This document shows, one piece after another, positions 25,564 to 37,989 of a stretch of 64,000 nucleotides of DNA. The number at the start of each line of letters is the position of its first letter. Position 1 is the first letter of the stretch. A program made the position numbers and the translations under genes. The notes beneath the pieces were generated by a model. It searched no databases. It worked only from the letters and a program-made list of their open reading frames with translations, and had not been told where the DNA came from. The stretch covers positions 52,653 through 116,652 of the forward strand of contig NZ_JAPDDP010000017.1 of the NCBI RefSeq assembly GCF_027587195.1, given 5' to 3'. The DNA is from Solirubrobacter phytolaccae. GTDB taxonomy: Bacteria > Actinomycetota > Thermoleophilia > Solirubrobacterales > Solirubrobacteraceae.

Positions 25564-26308
25564 GATTCCCCAAGAGATGCTTCCGCCGCTCGTCCTGCTG
25601 CATGGCTTCACGCAGACCCGCCAGAGCTGGCGGCGAACGGCGACGGCGCTGCGCCCACGCTATCGCGCGATCACCCCGGACCTGCCCGGCCATGGCCAAG
25701 CGGCGGACCGCACGCCGAGCTTCGACGCCGTCACGGCCTACATCCGAGCGCTCGCCCCAACGCACCCGTTCACGCTCGTCGGCTATTCGATGGGCGGCCG
25801 GATCGCCCTGAACGCCGCCTTCAGCCTGCCGCTCGACCGCCTCGTCCTAATCGGCGCCAGCCCCGGCATTCCGGACCCGAAGGAGCGGGAGGCCCGCAAG
25901 CAGGCGGACGACGCGCTCGCGGCGAAGATCGAGACGCTCGGCGTCGAGGCCTTCGCCCGTGAGTGGGGGGAGCTGCCGCTGTGGGACGGCCAGCCCGACC
26001 GGGTCCGCGCGGCCGCCTACGCCGACCGGCTGCGCAACACGCCGCACGGCCTCGCGCAGGCGCTGCGTGGCCTGGGGACTGGGACCATGGAGCCGCTCTG
26101 GGACCGGCTGCCCGAGCTCACCGTCCCGGTCACGCTCATCACGGGCGAGCGCGACGCGAAGTTCCGCGCGATCGCCGAGCAGATGGCCGAGCGGCTACCG
26201 AACGCGAACCACGTCGTGATCCCCGGCACGGGACACGCCCCGCAGCTCGAAGATCCCGACGCGGTCGCCTACCAGTTGGGGTCGCCCTCTTCGTCGGCTT
26301 CCGCGTAG
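25562..26308 (+). CDS. menH: SHCHC synthase-like alpha/beta hydrolase
   Basis: MenH (248 residues) removes pyruvate from the MenD product to give SHCHC. The alpha/beta-hydrolase features are LVLLHGFTQTRQSW (oxyanion side), the nucleophile elbow GYSMGGR (Ser near residue 80), TGERDAKF with the acid, and GTGHAPQLE with the catalytic His. Context within men genes supports the name. ATG 25562 overlaps the menD start; ATG 25577 (MLPPLVLLHGF) is an alternative start that would relieve this. The 3' end overlaps a convergent small gene by 40 bases. Confidence 0.85.
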   Translation: MIPQEMLPPLVLLHGFTQTRQSWRRTATALRPRYRAITPDLPGHGQAADRTPSFDAVTAYIRALAPTHPFTLVGYSMGGRIALNAAFSLPLDRLVLIGASPGIPDPKEREARKQADDALAAKIETLGVEAFAREWGELPLWDGQPDRVRAAAYADRLRNTPHGLAQALRGLGTGTMEPLWDRLPELTVPVTLITGERDAKFRAIAEQMAERLPNANHVVIPGTGHAPQLEDPDAVAYQLGSPSSSASA

Positions 26309-26523
26309 TCGTCGCCCTCGAAGTCCTCTTCCAGGATCGAGTCGAACCCGGCCGCGTCGCGCGTGATCGGGTCCGTGCCGTGCTGATCGCCGTGTTCGGC
26401 GTGTTCGATCAGATCGCCCTCAGCGAGCTCGAAGCCTTCGCTTTCGCCCTCGCCCGCCTCGATCAGGGGTGCGAGTGCGGGATCGACCTTGTCATCAGGG
26501 GTTTCAGGCCATTCGGGTGCCAT
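26269..26523 (-). CDS. Small highly acidic protein
   Basis: This 84-residue protein is dominated by Glu and Asp (for example ILEEDFEGDDYAEADEEGDP). It has no hydrophobic core and is probably disordered. The function is unknown. Codon use and the AUG context look genuine, but its 3' end overlaps menH by 40 bases, which is larger than usual here. It sits upstream of menC on the same strand direction as the menC-menA-menB group. Confidence 0.55.
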   Translation of the reverse strand: MAPEWPETPDDKVDPALAPLIEAGEGESEGFELAEGDLIEHAEHGDQHGTDPITRDAAGFDSILEEDFEGDDYAEADEEGDPNW

Positions 26524-26544
26524 GGCCGGAACACTACAAGCCGC

Positions 26545-27528
26545 TCAGGCCAGACCGACGCTCTGGGGCACCTGGATGACGCCGGCCTGCGGCGCGAGGG
26601 CTCCGGCCGCGGTCAGCGTGGCCAGTCCGCAGGAGCGCGTGACCCGCAACGCCGCCGCAGTGTGCACGGCCGCCGCGATCCCGCGCGGACCGTCGAAGGT
26701 CGAGGCCAGATAGACGTCGGCGCCGGCGGCCCGGGCCGCGCGGGCGTCGGCCAGCACGCCGGTGATCCCGCCGCGCGTGATCTTCAGGCAGACGGCGCGC
26801 ACCCCGCCGGCGCCCGGCGCGTGCGTCTCATCCATCGCGATCGGCACCTTCGTCCCCGCCTGGACGGCGCGCAGCAGCTCGGCGCCGTGTACCGGCTCCT
26901 CGCACAGCTCGAGCCCGACCGGCTCCAACGCGGCCAGCGACTCCAGCGCGACCTCGACCGTGCCCCAGGCGCCGTTCGCGTCCACCCGGATGCCGACTTC
27001 CGGCCCTACCGCGGCGCGCACGGCCGCCAGACGGCCCGCGTCGTCGCCGATCCCGACCTTGACCTTCACGCACCGGAACCCCTCGCGCGCGGCGGCGGCC
27101 GCGGCTTCGGCGGCACGCGCGCGATCCGACACGCCGATCGTCGCGTTCACCGGCACGGCGCCGACGGCACGCGGGTCGATCAGTCGCGCGAGTGGCGTTC
27201 CTGTGCGGCGCGAGGCGTGGTCCCACAGCGCGAGGTCGATTCCGGCCAGAGCCTGGGGGAGATCGGATACGACACGGCACGCCTCGAGCACGTCCGCGGT
27301 CGGTTCCAGCCCGCGGAGCACGTCCGCGTACGCGTCCAACGCCTCCCGCACCGACGCCATCGACACCCCGTCGTACGGTTCGAGCGGCGCCGCTTCGCCC
27401 TCGCCCCAGAGCCCGTCCGGGAAGTCCAGCCGGACCACCAACACCTCGCGCTCGCGCAACTCGCCCCACGACGCCCGCAGCGGCGCCGCGAGCGTGAACC
27501 GCTCGGTGCGAACGCTCAGCGCGATCAC
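26545..27528 (-). CDS. menC: o-Succinylbenzoate synthase
   Basis: MenC (327 residues) is an enolase-superfamily dehydratase that turns SHCHC into o-succinylbenzoate. The acid/base lysines are in CVKVKVG (about 145) and CLKITRGG (about 238). The metal ligands are in RVDANGAW, CEEPV and MDET. Enolase relatives include dipeptide epimerases, but the men context makes OSBS the best reading. GTG 27528 overlaps the menA stop (GTGA), with menB-menA-menC order in transcription. Confidence 0.88.
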   Translation of the reverse strand: MIALSVRTERFTLAAPLRASWGELREREVLVVRLDFPDGLWGEGEAAPLEPYDGVSMASVREALDAYADVLRGLEPTADVLEACRVVSDLPQALAGIDLALWDHASRRTGTPLARLIDPRAVGAVPVNATIGVSDRARAAEAAAAAAREGFRCVKVKVGIGDDAGRLAAVRAAVGPEVGIRVDANGAWGTVEVALESLAALEPVGLELCEEPVHGAELLRAVQAGTKVPIAMDETHAPGAGGVRAVCLKITRGGITGVLADARAARAAGADVYLASTFDGPRGIAAAVHTAAALRVTRSCGLATLTAAGALAPQAGVIQVPQSVGLA

Positions 27529-28412
27529 TTGGACAGCAGCAGCCCCGCCGACAAAAGGATGCAGAACGCGAGCTGCAGCATCCCCGTGCGCGCGAGCGCG
27601 CCGTTCAGCGACGGACCGTCGACCTTGTTGCGCACGACGCGGACGATCGGCGCCGCCAGCGGCAGCGCCAGCCACGGCAGCAGGAGCCAGGGCGTCAGGT
27701 GCTCGCCGCCAAAGGCCCACGCCAGCGGCGCGGTCGCGAACGCCAGGTAGACGGTGATCGCGTAGCCGACGCGCGATCGGTCGCGCCCGAGCCGGACCGC
27801 GAGTGTGCGCTTGCCCGCCCGGCGGTCGGTCTCCTGGTCGCGGATGTTGTTGACCATCAGGATCGCGGTCGCGAGCAGGCCGACCGGCACCGCGAGGACG
27901 AACGCCTCCCACCGCAGCTCCTCGACCTGGGCGAAGAACGTGCCGGTCACGGCGACGATGCCGAAGAACAGGAACACGAACACCTCGCCGAGACCCTCGT
28001 AGCCGTACGGGCGCGGGCCGCCGGTGTAGAGCACGCCCGCGAGAATCGAGAAGATGCCGACGAGCAGCAGCTGCCAGCCGGCCACCACGATCAGGTAGAC
28101 GCCGACGAGCACGGCGAGCCCGAACGCGACGTAGGTCGCGATCAGCACCTGCTTGGGCGGGACCAGACCGCCGGCGGTGACGCGCACCGGGCCGAGGCGG
28201 TCCTCGGTGTCAGCGCCGCGGCGGGCGTCGCTGTAGTCGTTGGACAGGTTCGTGCCGATCTGGATCAGCAGCGCCCCGAGCAGGGTCGCGATGAAGACCA
28301 GCGGCTGGAACGTGTCGAGCGCGGCGGCGTAGGCGGTGCCGACGAAGACCGGCGCCGCGGCGGCGGGCAGCGTGCGCGGCCGCGCGGCCATCAACCAGAT
28401 GTGCGGATTCAC
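27525..28412 (-). CDS. menA: 1,4-Dihydroxy-2-naphthoate polyprenyltransferase
   Basis: MenA (295 residues) is an integral membrane UbiA-family enzyme that attaches the isoprenoid tail to DHNA. It has about eight or nine helices, the first Asp-rich motif [14 protein letters not shown] (about residues 53-66), and a second Asp motif ([20 protein letters not shown], about 180-200). Both bind Mg-prenyl diphosphate. It overlaps menB and menC, so the three are one operon. Confidence 0.95.
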   Translation of the reverse strand: MNPHIWLMAARPRTLPAAAAPVFVGTAYAAALDTFQPLVFIATLLGALLIQIGTNLSNDYSDARRGADTEDRLGPVRVTAGGLVPPKQVLIATYVAFGLAVLVGVYLIVVAGWQLLLVGIFSILAGVLYTGGPRPYGYEGLGEVFVFLFFGIVAVTGTFFAQVEELRWEAFVLAVPVGLLATAILMVNNIRDQETDRRAGKRTLAVRLGRDRSRVGYAITVYLAFATAPLAWAFGGEHLTPWLLLPWLALPLAAPIVRVVRNKVDGPSLNGALARTGMLQLAFCILLSAGLLLSK

Positions 28413-29227
28413 GAGCGCTTGGGGAACTGGGAGAAGTCGGGGCGGCGCTTGGCTTTGTAGGCCTCGCGCCCTTCCTTCGCCTCATCGGAGCCGTAGAAGA
28501 GCAGGTTGGCGTCGTGGGCGAGCTGCTGGATCCCCGCCATGCCGTCTTCCTCGGCGTGAAAACTCAGCTTTACGAGTCGCAGGGCGAACGGGGAGAGCGC
28601 GAGCATCTCGTGGCACCACTTGACGGTCTCGGCCTCGAGCTCGTCGAGCGGGACGACCGTGTTCACGAGCCCCATGTCGAGCGCCTGCTGTGCGTCGTAC
28701 TGCCGGCACAGGAACCAGAACTCCTTGGCCTTCTTCGGGCCGACGAGGCGGCTGAGCAGGCTCGCTCCGTAGCCGCCGTCGAAGGAGCCGACGCGCGGGC
28801 CGGTCTGCCCGAAGCGCGCGTTGTCGGCCGCGATCGTGAGGTCGCACACGAGGTGCAGGATCTGCCCGCCGCCAATCGCGTAGCCCGCGACCATGGCGAC
28901 GACCGGCTTCGGCAACCGGCGGATCTGGACGTGCAGGTCGGTCACGTGGAAACGCCCGACGGACTTGCCGCCCGGCACGTACCCGGTGTCGCCGCGGACG
29001 TTCTGGTCGCCACCGGAGCAGAAGGCCAGCGGGCCCTCGCCGGTGAGGATGATCACGCCGACCGACTCGTCCTCGCGCGCGACTTCCAGCGCGTCGGAGA
29101 TCTCGATGATCGTCTCGGGGCGGAACGCGTTCCGGACTTCCGGCCGGTTGATGGTGATCTTGGCGATCCCGTCCCCGGACAGCTCGTACCGGATGTCCTG
29201 GTAATCGGCGGCGGAGGTCCAGTTCAC
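28409..29227 (-). CDS. menB: 1,4-Dihydroxy-2-naphthoyl-CoA synthase
   Basis: MenB (272 residues) is a crotonase-fold enzyme that closes the naphthoquinone ring. It starts with [29 protein letters not shown]. It has the family loop [16 protein letters not shown] with the oxyanion glycines, [15 protein letters not shown], and the catalytic Asp/Ser/Tyr region ([15 protein letters not shown]). It is first in the menB-menA-menC operon and divergent from menE, with a 30-base gap. Confidence 0.97.
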   Translation of the reverse strand: MNWTSAADYQDIRYELSGDGIAKITINRPEVRNAFRPETIIEISDALEVAREDESVGVIILTGEGPLAFCSGGDQNVRGDTGYVPGGKSVGRFHVTDLHVQIRRLPKPVVAMVAGYAIGGGQILHLVCDLTIAADNARFGQTGPRVGSFDGGYGASLLSRLVGPKKAKEFWFLCRQYDAQQALDMGLVNTVVPLDELEAETVKWCHEMLALSPFALRLVKLSFHAEEDGMAGIQQLAHDANLLFYGSDEAKEGREAYKAKRRPDFSQFPKRS

Positions 29228-30331
29228 GGCGGATGACCATAGCTAGTCTCGGCTCTCGTGCTTGCGATCGAGACACCCGCCGGCTCACTCACGTACGACG
29301 AGCTGGACGAACGCGCGTCGGCGGTGCGGATCAGCGCGCCGCGGGTGGCGCTCGCGCTGCCGCCCGGGCTCGAGTTCGCGATCGCGCTGCGCGCGTGCAT
29401 GCTCGCGGGCGTCGAGGCGGTGCCGGTCGACCTGCGCGAGCCGTCGCGGCGGCTCGCCGGAGCGGGCCAGGTGCTTGAGCAGATAGACAACGGCAGACAG
29501 GAAAAGGGCGCCGGGTTCGGCCTCGTGGTGCACACGAGCGGGACGACCGGCACGCCCCGGCCAATTGGTCTTTCCCACGCGCAGATCCAGGCGAACTCGG
29601 ACGCCGTGACGTCGGTGATCTCGCCTGGTCGCTGGCTCTGCCCGCTGCCGTTGTCGCACATCGGTGGGCTGATGGTGCTCCTGCGCTCGTGGCTCACGCG
29701 CACGACCGCGGTGCTCGGGCCCGCCGACACGCCGGACGTCACGGTCGCGTCTTTGGTGCCGACTCAACTGGCCCGGTTGATTGACCGCCCGCCGCCGTCG
29801 TCTTTGGAGTGCGTGATGCTCGGTGGCGCGCCCGCCGACCCCACGTTGCTCGTCCGCGCGCGGGACGCGGGCTGGCCCGTCCGACCGTCCTACGGGCTCA
29901 CCCAGGCCTGCAGTGCGGTCGCGCTGGCCGACGTCGGTGACCTCGAGACGAGCGGCCGTCCGCTCCCGGGCGTGACGATCGACCTGGCCGCGGACGGCGA
30001 GATCATCGTGTCCGGCCCGTCGGTGGTCGGCGGCACGCACGCCACCGGCGACCTCGGCGCGTGGCTCGGGGATCGCCTCGTCGTGCACGGCCGCAAGGTC
30101 GACACGATCGTGAGCGGTGGCGAGAACGTGATGCCGCAGGAGGTCGAGGCGGTCTTGCTCTCGCACCCCGCAGTCGCCGAGGCCGCGGTGTTCGGCCGTC
30201 CCTCGGCGGAGTGGGGTGAAGCGGTGACCGCGTTCGTCGTCCTGCGAGACGAAGCGCCTGACCTCCGTGAGTTCGCCCGGTCTCGTTTGGCGCCGTTCAA
30301 AGTGCCAAAAGCCATTGAGGAAGTAGCGGAG

Positions 30332-32943
<2,612 letters not shown>

Positions 32944-32954
32944 GATCGCCAACC

Positions 32955-33953
32955 ATGTACTACGACGACGACGCGGATCTGGACCTGCTGAAGGGCAAGA
33001 CCGTGGCCATCCTGGGATACGGCTCCCAGGGCCACGCGCACGCCCGCAACCTCAAGGACTCGGGCGTAGACGTCGTCGTAGGCCTTCGCGAGGGCAGCAA
33101 GTCGGTCGAGCACGCGCAGGCCGCCGGCCTGGAAGTCACGACCATCGAGGATGCGTCGAGCCGCGGCGACATCGTCATGGTCCTGCTCCCCGACGAGAAG
33201 CACCATGACGTCTACGAGGAGTCGATCAAGGACGGCATCGCGCCGGGCAACCTGCTCCTCTTCGGCCACGGCTTCTCGATCCACTACGGCGAGGTCGAGG
33301 CCCCGCCGGAGGTCGACATCGCGCTCGTCGCCCCGAAGGGCCCGGGCCACCTCGTGCGCCGCCAGTACACCGAGGGCTCCGGCGTCCCCGCGCTGATCGC
33401 GATCCACAAGAACGAGACCGGCAACGCCAAGGACCTCGCGCTCGCCTACGCCAAGGGCATCGGCGGCACGCGCGGCGGCGTGATCGAGACCACGTTCAAG
33501 GACGAGACCGAGACCGACCTGTTCGGCGAGCAGGCCGTGCTCTGCGGCGGCGTCTCCGAGCTCGTCACCGCCGGCTACGAGACGCTGGTCGACGCGGGCT
33601 ACGACCCGAAGATGGCCTACTTCGAGTGCCTCCACGAGCTCAAGCTGATCGTGGACCTCATGTACGAGAAGGGGATCACGGGCATGCGCCACTCGATCTC
33701 CAACACGGCCGAGTACGGCGACCTGACCCGCGGCAAGCGGATCATCACCGACCAGACCCGCCAGAACATGAAGGACGTCCTGACGGAGATCCAGGACGGC
33801 ACGTTCGCCCGCGAGTGGATCGCGGAGAACCGCGCCGGCCAGGAGAACTTCCAGCGCATGCGCGCCGAGGGCCAGAGCAACGCCATCGAGACCGAGGGCA
33901 AGGAGCTGCGCTCGATGATGGCCTGGATCGACACGGAGTTCGAAGAGGGCTAG
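32955..33953 (+). CDS. ilvC: Ketol-acid reductoisomerase (class I)
   Basis: IlvC (332 residues) performs the second step of valine and isoleucine synthesis, an Mg-dependent alkyl shift and NADPH reduction. The Rossmann loop is [17 protein letters not shown] (about 22-38). The knotted C-terminal domain holds [12 protein letters not shown], the metal-binding [18 protein letters not shown], and [11 protein letters not shown]. The length is typical of class I. It is separated from ilvBN by the menaquinone genes. Confidence 0.97.
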   Translation: MYYDDDADLDLLKGKTVAILGYGSQGHAHARNLKDSGVDVVVGLREGSKSVEHAQAAGLEVTTIEDASSRGDIVMVLLPDEKHHDVYEESIKDGIAPGNLLLFGHGFSIHYGEVEAPPEVDIALVAPKGPGHLVRRQYTEGSGVPALIAIHKNETGNAKDLALAYAKGIGGTRGGVIETTFKDETETDLFGEQAVLCGGVSELVTAGYETLVDAGYDPKMAYFECLHELKLIVDLMYEKGITGMRHSISNTAEYGDLTRGKRIITDQTRQNMKDVLTEIQDGTFAREWIAENRAGQENFQRMRAEGQSNAIETEGKELRSMMAWIDTEFEEG

Positions 33954-33969
33954 TGCATTCGTCGGGTTC

Positions 33970-33995
33970 GTGCGCCGAATCGCTCAACGGCGCAC
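33970..33995 (+). terminator. Probable ilvC terminator hairpin
   Basis: GTGCGCCG (33970-33977) pairs perfectly with CGGCGCAC (33988-33995) around a 10-base loop, starting 17 bases after the ilvC stop. There is no T-tract, as is common in GC-rich actinobacteria. Confidence 0.5.
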
Positions 33996-34053
33996 GATCC
34001 CGGCTTCTACCCTGCGAGGGGTCCCCCTCTCACTGTCAGGAACCCCTCTCCCC

Positions 34054-35670
34054 ATGAACGCACTGACCGAGCCCTACAAGGTTCTCGTCGCGGAGAAGAT
34101 CGCCGCCACCGGCGTCGACATGCTCAAGGAGCGCTTCGACGTCGAGGTCGGCACCGACTGGTCCCGCGAGGAGCTGCTGGACCGCATCGGCTCCTTCCAC
34201 GGCATCCTGATCCGCTCGGCCACGCAGCTCGACGCCGAAGTGCTCGACCGCGCGGACAACCTGAAGGTCGTCGGTCGTGCCGGCGTGGGCGTGGACAACG
34301 TCGACGTCCAGACCGCCTCCAAGAAGGGCATCATCGTCGCCAACGCGCCGGAGGCCAACACGGTCGCCGCCGCCGAGCACACGGTCGCCCTGATCCTCGC
34401 CCTCGCCCGCAACATCCCGCAGGCGCACGCGAGCCTCACGAGCGGCAAGTGGGAGCGCTCCAAGCTCGGCGGCACCGAGCTGGACGGCAAGACGCTCGGC
34501 GTCCTGGGCTTCGGCCGCATCGGCCAGCTCGTCGCCATCCGCGCCAAGGCCTTCGGCATGCGCGTCGTCGCGTTCGACCCCTTCACCGCCGACAGCCGCT
34601 ACCGCGAGATCGGCGCCGAGAAGGCCGAGAGCGCCGACGCGGTGCTGGGCGCCGCGGACTTCCTGACGCTGCACCTGCCGAAGACCCCGGAGACGCAGGG
34701 CTTCATCAACACCGAGACGCTGGCCAAGACCAAGGACGGCGTGCGCATCATCAACGTCGCCCGCGGGCCGCTGATCGTCGACGAGGACCTGCAGGCCGCG
34801 CTGGACTCCGGGAAGGTCGCCGGCGCCGCGCTGGACGTCTTCACGAAGGAGCCGATCACCGATCACCCGCTGTTCAGCTACGCGAACGTGATCGTCACGC
34901 CGCACCTGGGCGCCTCCACCGCGGAGGCCCAGGACCGCGCCGGCGTGCAGACCGCCGAGCAGGTCGTCGCCGCCCTCACCGGCGGCTCCGTCACGACCGC
35001 CGTGAACATCCCGGCGATCGCCCCGGAGGACATGCAGGTCCTCGGCCCGTTCGTCCCGCTCGCCGAGAAGCTCGGCAAGATCGCCGCGAGCCTCGCGGAC
35101 TCCGTCGAGCGCGTCGAGATCGAGCACCTGGGCCGGATCGCCGAGCGCGACACGCGCCTGCTCACGCTCTCCGTCCTCACCGGCCTGTTCTCGGGCCGCA
35201 CGGAGGAGGCCGTGAACCTGGTCAACGCGCCGACGCTCGCGGAGGAGCGCGGGATCACGATCTCCGAGACGCGTGAGGCGCAGGCCAAGGACTACTCGGA
35301 CCTCGTCCGCGTGACCCTGGTCGGCAAGGACGGCACCGTCCGCGTCGTCGGCACGACGCTCGGCCAGAAGCACCGCCCGCACCTGCTCGAGGCGTGGGGC
35401 CAGCGCTTCAACCTGCAGATCGACGACCCGTACCTGACGCTGTTCCGCTACAGCGACGTCCCGGGCATGGTCGGCCGTGTCGGCTCCAGCCTCGGCGAGG
35501 CCGGCGTGAACATCTCCGCCGCCGCGGTGGGCCGCCAGGCTCCGGGCGAGGGCGAGGCCAGTGACCTGGCCGTCATGGCGATCACGACCGACGGCCCCGT
35601 GCCGGAGACCGTGATCGACCAGATCGCCAAGAGCGACGGCTTCGTCAGCGGCCGCTCGATCGAGCTCTAA
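34054..35670 (+). CDS. serA: D-3-Phosphoglycerate dehydrogenase (long form)
   Basis: SerA (538 residues) starts serine synthesis by oxidising 3-phosphoglycerate. It is the long, actinobacterial form: a substrate domain with GRAGVGVDNVD, an NAD-binding GFGRIGQLVA (about 152), and the catalytic Arg (NVARGP), Glu (DVFTKEP) and His (VTPHLGAST). An intervening ASB domain (about 320-450) is followed by a C-terminal ACT domain for serine feedback (SDVPGMVGRVGSSLGEAGVNI). It has only a weak ribosome site. The stop overlaps that of the convergent HD-GYP gene (CTAA). Confidence 0.97.
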   Translation: MNALTEPYKVLVAEKIAATGVDMLKERFDVEVGTDWSREELLDRIGSFHGILIRSATQLDAEVLDRADNLKVVGRAGVGVDNVDVQTASKKGIIVANAPEANTVAAAEHTVALILALARNIPQAHASLTSGKWERSKLGGTELDGKTLGVLGFGRIGQLVAIRAKAFGMRVVAFDPFTADSRYREIGAEKAESADAVLGAADFLTLHLPKTPETQGFINTETLAKTKDGVRIINVARGPLIVDEDLQAALDSGKVAGAALDVFTKEPITDHPLFSYANVIVTPHLGASTAEAQDRAGVQTAEQVVAALTGGSVTTAVNIPAIAPEDMQVLGPFVPLAEKLGKIAASLADSVERVEIEHLGRIAERDTRLLTLSVLTGLFSGRTEEAVNLVNAPTLAEERGITISETREAQAKDYSDLVRVTLVGKDGTVRVVGTTLGQKHRPHLLEAWGQRFNLQIDDPYLTLFRYSDVPGMVGRVGSSLGEAGVNISAAAVGRQAPGEGEASDLAVMAITTDGPVPETVIDQIAKSDGFVSGRSIEL

Positions 35671-37121
35671 CCAGCTGGAGTGGTGCGAGGGGCCGGGACG
35701 ACGTTCCCGGCCGCCTCGGCCGCACGTGCGCTCAGGTCGGCGACCCAGCTCGGCGCGGCCTCCGGCGTGATCACGCGCTGCAGGGCCGCCACGACGCGCT
35801 GGTCGTAGCCGTCGACCTCGTCCTCGAGCAGCGCGAACGCGCGCTCCGGCGACCAGGCCGCGCGGTACACGCGGTCGGAGACGAGCGCGTCGTAGACGTC
35901 GCAGACCGCGAGGATGCGGGTCTCGAGGCTCATGTCCATGGCGGTCAGCCCGCGCGGGTAGCCGCTGCCGTCGAGCCGCTCGTGGTGGTCGGAGACGAGC
36001 GCCTTCACCGTCTCCGGGAAGCCCCCGAGCTCCTCCAGCAGCCGGCGGCCGTCGTCCGGATGGCGCTTGATCGCAGCGAACTCGGCGTCGGTCAGCTTGC
36101 CCGGCTTGTTGAGGATCTCGAGCGGCACCGACAGCTTGCCGATGTCGTGCAGCAGGCCGCCGACGGCGAGGTGGCGACGCGAGGTCGCGGAGAGCTTGAG
36201 CTCCTCGCCGACGCGGGCGGCGAGGAAGGCAACGCGGCGGGTGTGCTCCTCGGTCGAGACGTCGCGGCGCTCGAGCTGGACCATGAGCGCGCGGACGCGC
36301 GGCCCGAGGTAGGCCTCCTCGGAGGCGACGAGCTCGGTCGCGGTGAGGTCGCCGACGAGCGGGCGCGAGGCGCCGGCGCGGCGCAGGTCGAGCACGACCG
36401 GGACGCCGACGAGCGCGACGGCGGCGATCTCGAGCACGTGCCCGACGTAGTAGCCGATCGTCATCGGGCCGATCACGAGGTTCGCGATCAGCGTGACGCC
36501 CAGCCACACGCAGCCGAGGGCGACGGTCAGGTCGGCGGTGCGGCGGGTCAGCAGGTAGGTGCGCGCGGCGCGCGTCACCAGGACGATGAGGAAGAACCCG
36601 CCGGCCATCAGCAGGCCGATCGCGGGGTGCGACTTGGCCTTGGGCACGGACGGCATGACCGTCGGGTTCAGCAGGCCGTAGAGCCCGAACACGAGCACGC
36701 CGACGAACAGCGCGACCTGCAGCCCGACGAGCGGGCGCACGTCCAGCGGACGGCGCAGCGCGGGCAGCGCCGTGAGCGCGAGCAGGCCGGCGCCGACCGG
36801 CACCGAGAGCCCGCCGGCGAGCGGCAGCATGCCGTTGAACTCGGCGAAGATGCCGGGCGTCGCCAGGCCGTGGACGAGGAACAGCGCGGTCATCGTGCTG
36901 AACGCGGTGCCCATCAGCACGGCACGGCCGTCACGGCCGCGGGCGCCGGCGATGGTCAACGCGAGCGCGCCGGCACAGGCGAACGCGGCGGCCGTCACGA
37001 CCAGCCCGAAGTGCATCTCCGGGCTCATCATCGCGTGGCGGGTGCCGACGAGCGCGACGGCGGCGACGGGCACGAGGGCCGCGAGGAGCATGAGGGCGGG
37101 AAGCAGCCGTGTCCGAGCCAT
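35667..37121 (-). CDS. Membrane-bound HD-GYP c-di-GMP phosphodiesterase
   Basis: This 484-residue protein has about eight membrane helices (residues 1-245) and a cytoplasmic HD-GYP domain that hydrolyses cyclic-di-GMP to GMP. Visible are the HD pair in GGLLHDIGKLSVPLEIL, KRHPDDG, SDHHERLDGSGYPRGL with the GYP triad, and the second metal Asp in VCDVYDAL. All expected metal ligands are present. ATG 37121 is chosen as the start. It is divergent from the GntR regulator, whose operator at 37166-37181 may also influence it. Confidence 0.92.
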   Translation of the reverse strand: MARTRLLPALMLLAALVPVAAVALVGTRHAMMSPEMHFGLVVTAAAFACAGALALTIAGARGRDGRAVLMGTAFSTMTALFLVHGLATPGIFAEFNGMLPLAGGLSVPVGAGLLALTALPALRRPLDVRPLVGLQVALFVGVLVFGLYGLLNPTVMPSVPKAKSHPAIGLLMAGGFFLIVLVTRAARTYLLTRRTADLTVALGCVWLGVTLIANLVIGPMTIGYYVGHVLEIAAVALVGVPVVLDLRRAGASRPLVGDLTATELVASEEAYLGPRVRALMVQLERRDVSTEEHTRRVAFLAARVGEELKLSATSRRHLAVGGLLHDIGKLSVPLEILNKPGKLTDAEFAAIKRHPDDGRRLLEELGGFPETVKALVSDHHERLDGSGYPRGLTAMDMSLETRILAVCDVYDALVSDRVYRAAWSPERAFALLEDEVDGYDQRVVAALQRVITPEAAPSWVADLSARAAEAAGNVVPAPRTTPAG

Positions 37122-37165
37122 GCCCGGATCATCGGAAGGACCTGATGTTTCTTGATCCGAGCGAA

Positions 37166-37181
37166 AGTGGTCTTGACCACT
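37166..37181. promoter_or_regulatory. dre-like operator for the GntR regulator
   Basis: The perfect 7-2-7 palindrome AGTGGTC-TT-GACCACT differs by one central base from the DasR-responsive element consensus known from Streptomyces (AGTGGTCTAGACCACT type). A further GACCAGT half-site follows at 37186-37192. It precedes the GntR gene by 35 bases. Confidence 0.8.
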
Positions 37182-37215
37182 AGTTGACCAGTTGGTAGCT
37201 TGCCGCCCCGGAGAG

Positions 37216-37950
37216 ATGACGGGACTGGCCAACACCAACGGTCGGGGGAACAAGCAGGCCCTCGTGCGCGACGAGATCCTCGGGAGGCTCGACGACCTGC
37301 AGGTCGGCGACGCGCTGCCGAGCGAGCGGCGCCTCGCGACCGAGCTCGGCGTGTCCCGCCCGACGCTGCGGGCCGTGATCGACGAGCTGGTCCGCGAAGG
37401 CCTCCTGCTGCGCCGCCACGGCAGCGGCACCTACGTCGCGGAGCCGAAGATCGCGCTCCCGCTGACGATGACGTCCTTCAGCGAGGACATGACGCGCCGC
37501 GGGATGCGTCCCGGCAGCCGCGTCGTGGACTTCCAGTGCCTGGCCGCGGGCGCCAAGCTCGGCCAGCGGCTGCAGATCTCGCCGGTCGACGAGGTCTGGG
37601 TGATCACCCGCCTGCGCCTGGCCGACGACGAGACGATGGCGATCGAGTGGCTGCACGCGCCGCGGCGCCTGCTCGGCGACCTGCGCCGCGAGGAGCTCTC
37701 GGACCACTCGTACTACGAGCTGCTGCGCGAGCGCCAGGCGATCACGATCGCCTCCGGCGTGCAGACCATCGAGCCGACCGTGACCTCACCGGAGGAAGCC
37801 GAGCTGCTCGGCGTGCCCGTGCACTCGCCCGCCTTCCTGTTCGAACGCACCACCACGAGCGACGGAGGGGAGGTGGTGGAGTTCGTCCGGTCCGTGTATC
37901 GCGGGGACCGGTACCGGTTGGTGACGGAGCTGCGCCCCGCGCTGCGATAG
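37216..37950 (+). CDS. GntR/HutC-family regulator, DasR-like
   Basis: This 244-residue repressor has a winged helix (about 10-70: LPSERRLATELGVSRPTLRAVIDELVREGLLLRRHGSGTYV) and a UTRA effector domain (about 85-240). It is adjacent to an amino-sugar ABC system and nagA, and a dre-like site lies upstream. This suggests it is the counterpart of DasR, which responds to glucosamine-6-phosphate or GlcNAc-6-phosphate. ATG 37216 is used because an earlier TTG lies over the operator. Confidence 0.88.
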   Translation: MTGLANTNGRGNKQALVRDEILGRLDDLQVGDALPSERRLATELGVSRPTLRAVIDELVREGLLLRRHGSGTYVAEPKIALPLTMTSFSEDMTRRGMRPGSRVVDFQCLAAGAKLGQRLQISPVDEVWVITRLRLADDETMAIEWLHAPRRLLGDLRREELSDHSYYELLRERQAITIASGVQTIEPTVTSPEEAELLGVPVHSPAFLFERTTTSDGGEVVEFVRSVYRGDRYRLVTELRPALR

Positions 37951-37989
37951 CGCGCGGGTTGTTCGGGAGAGAGAAGGAGAGAGGGGAAC

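Noticed and set aside
34036..36507. 823-codon open frame opposite serA and within the HD-GYP gene
   Set aside because: It is a shadow of serA, which has all catalytic motifs; the translation is low complexity.
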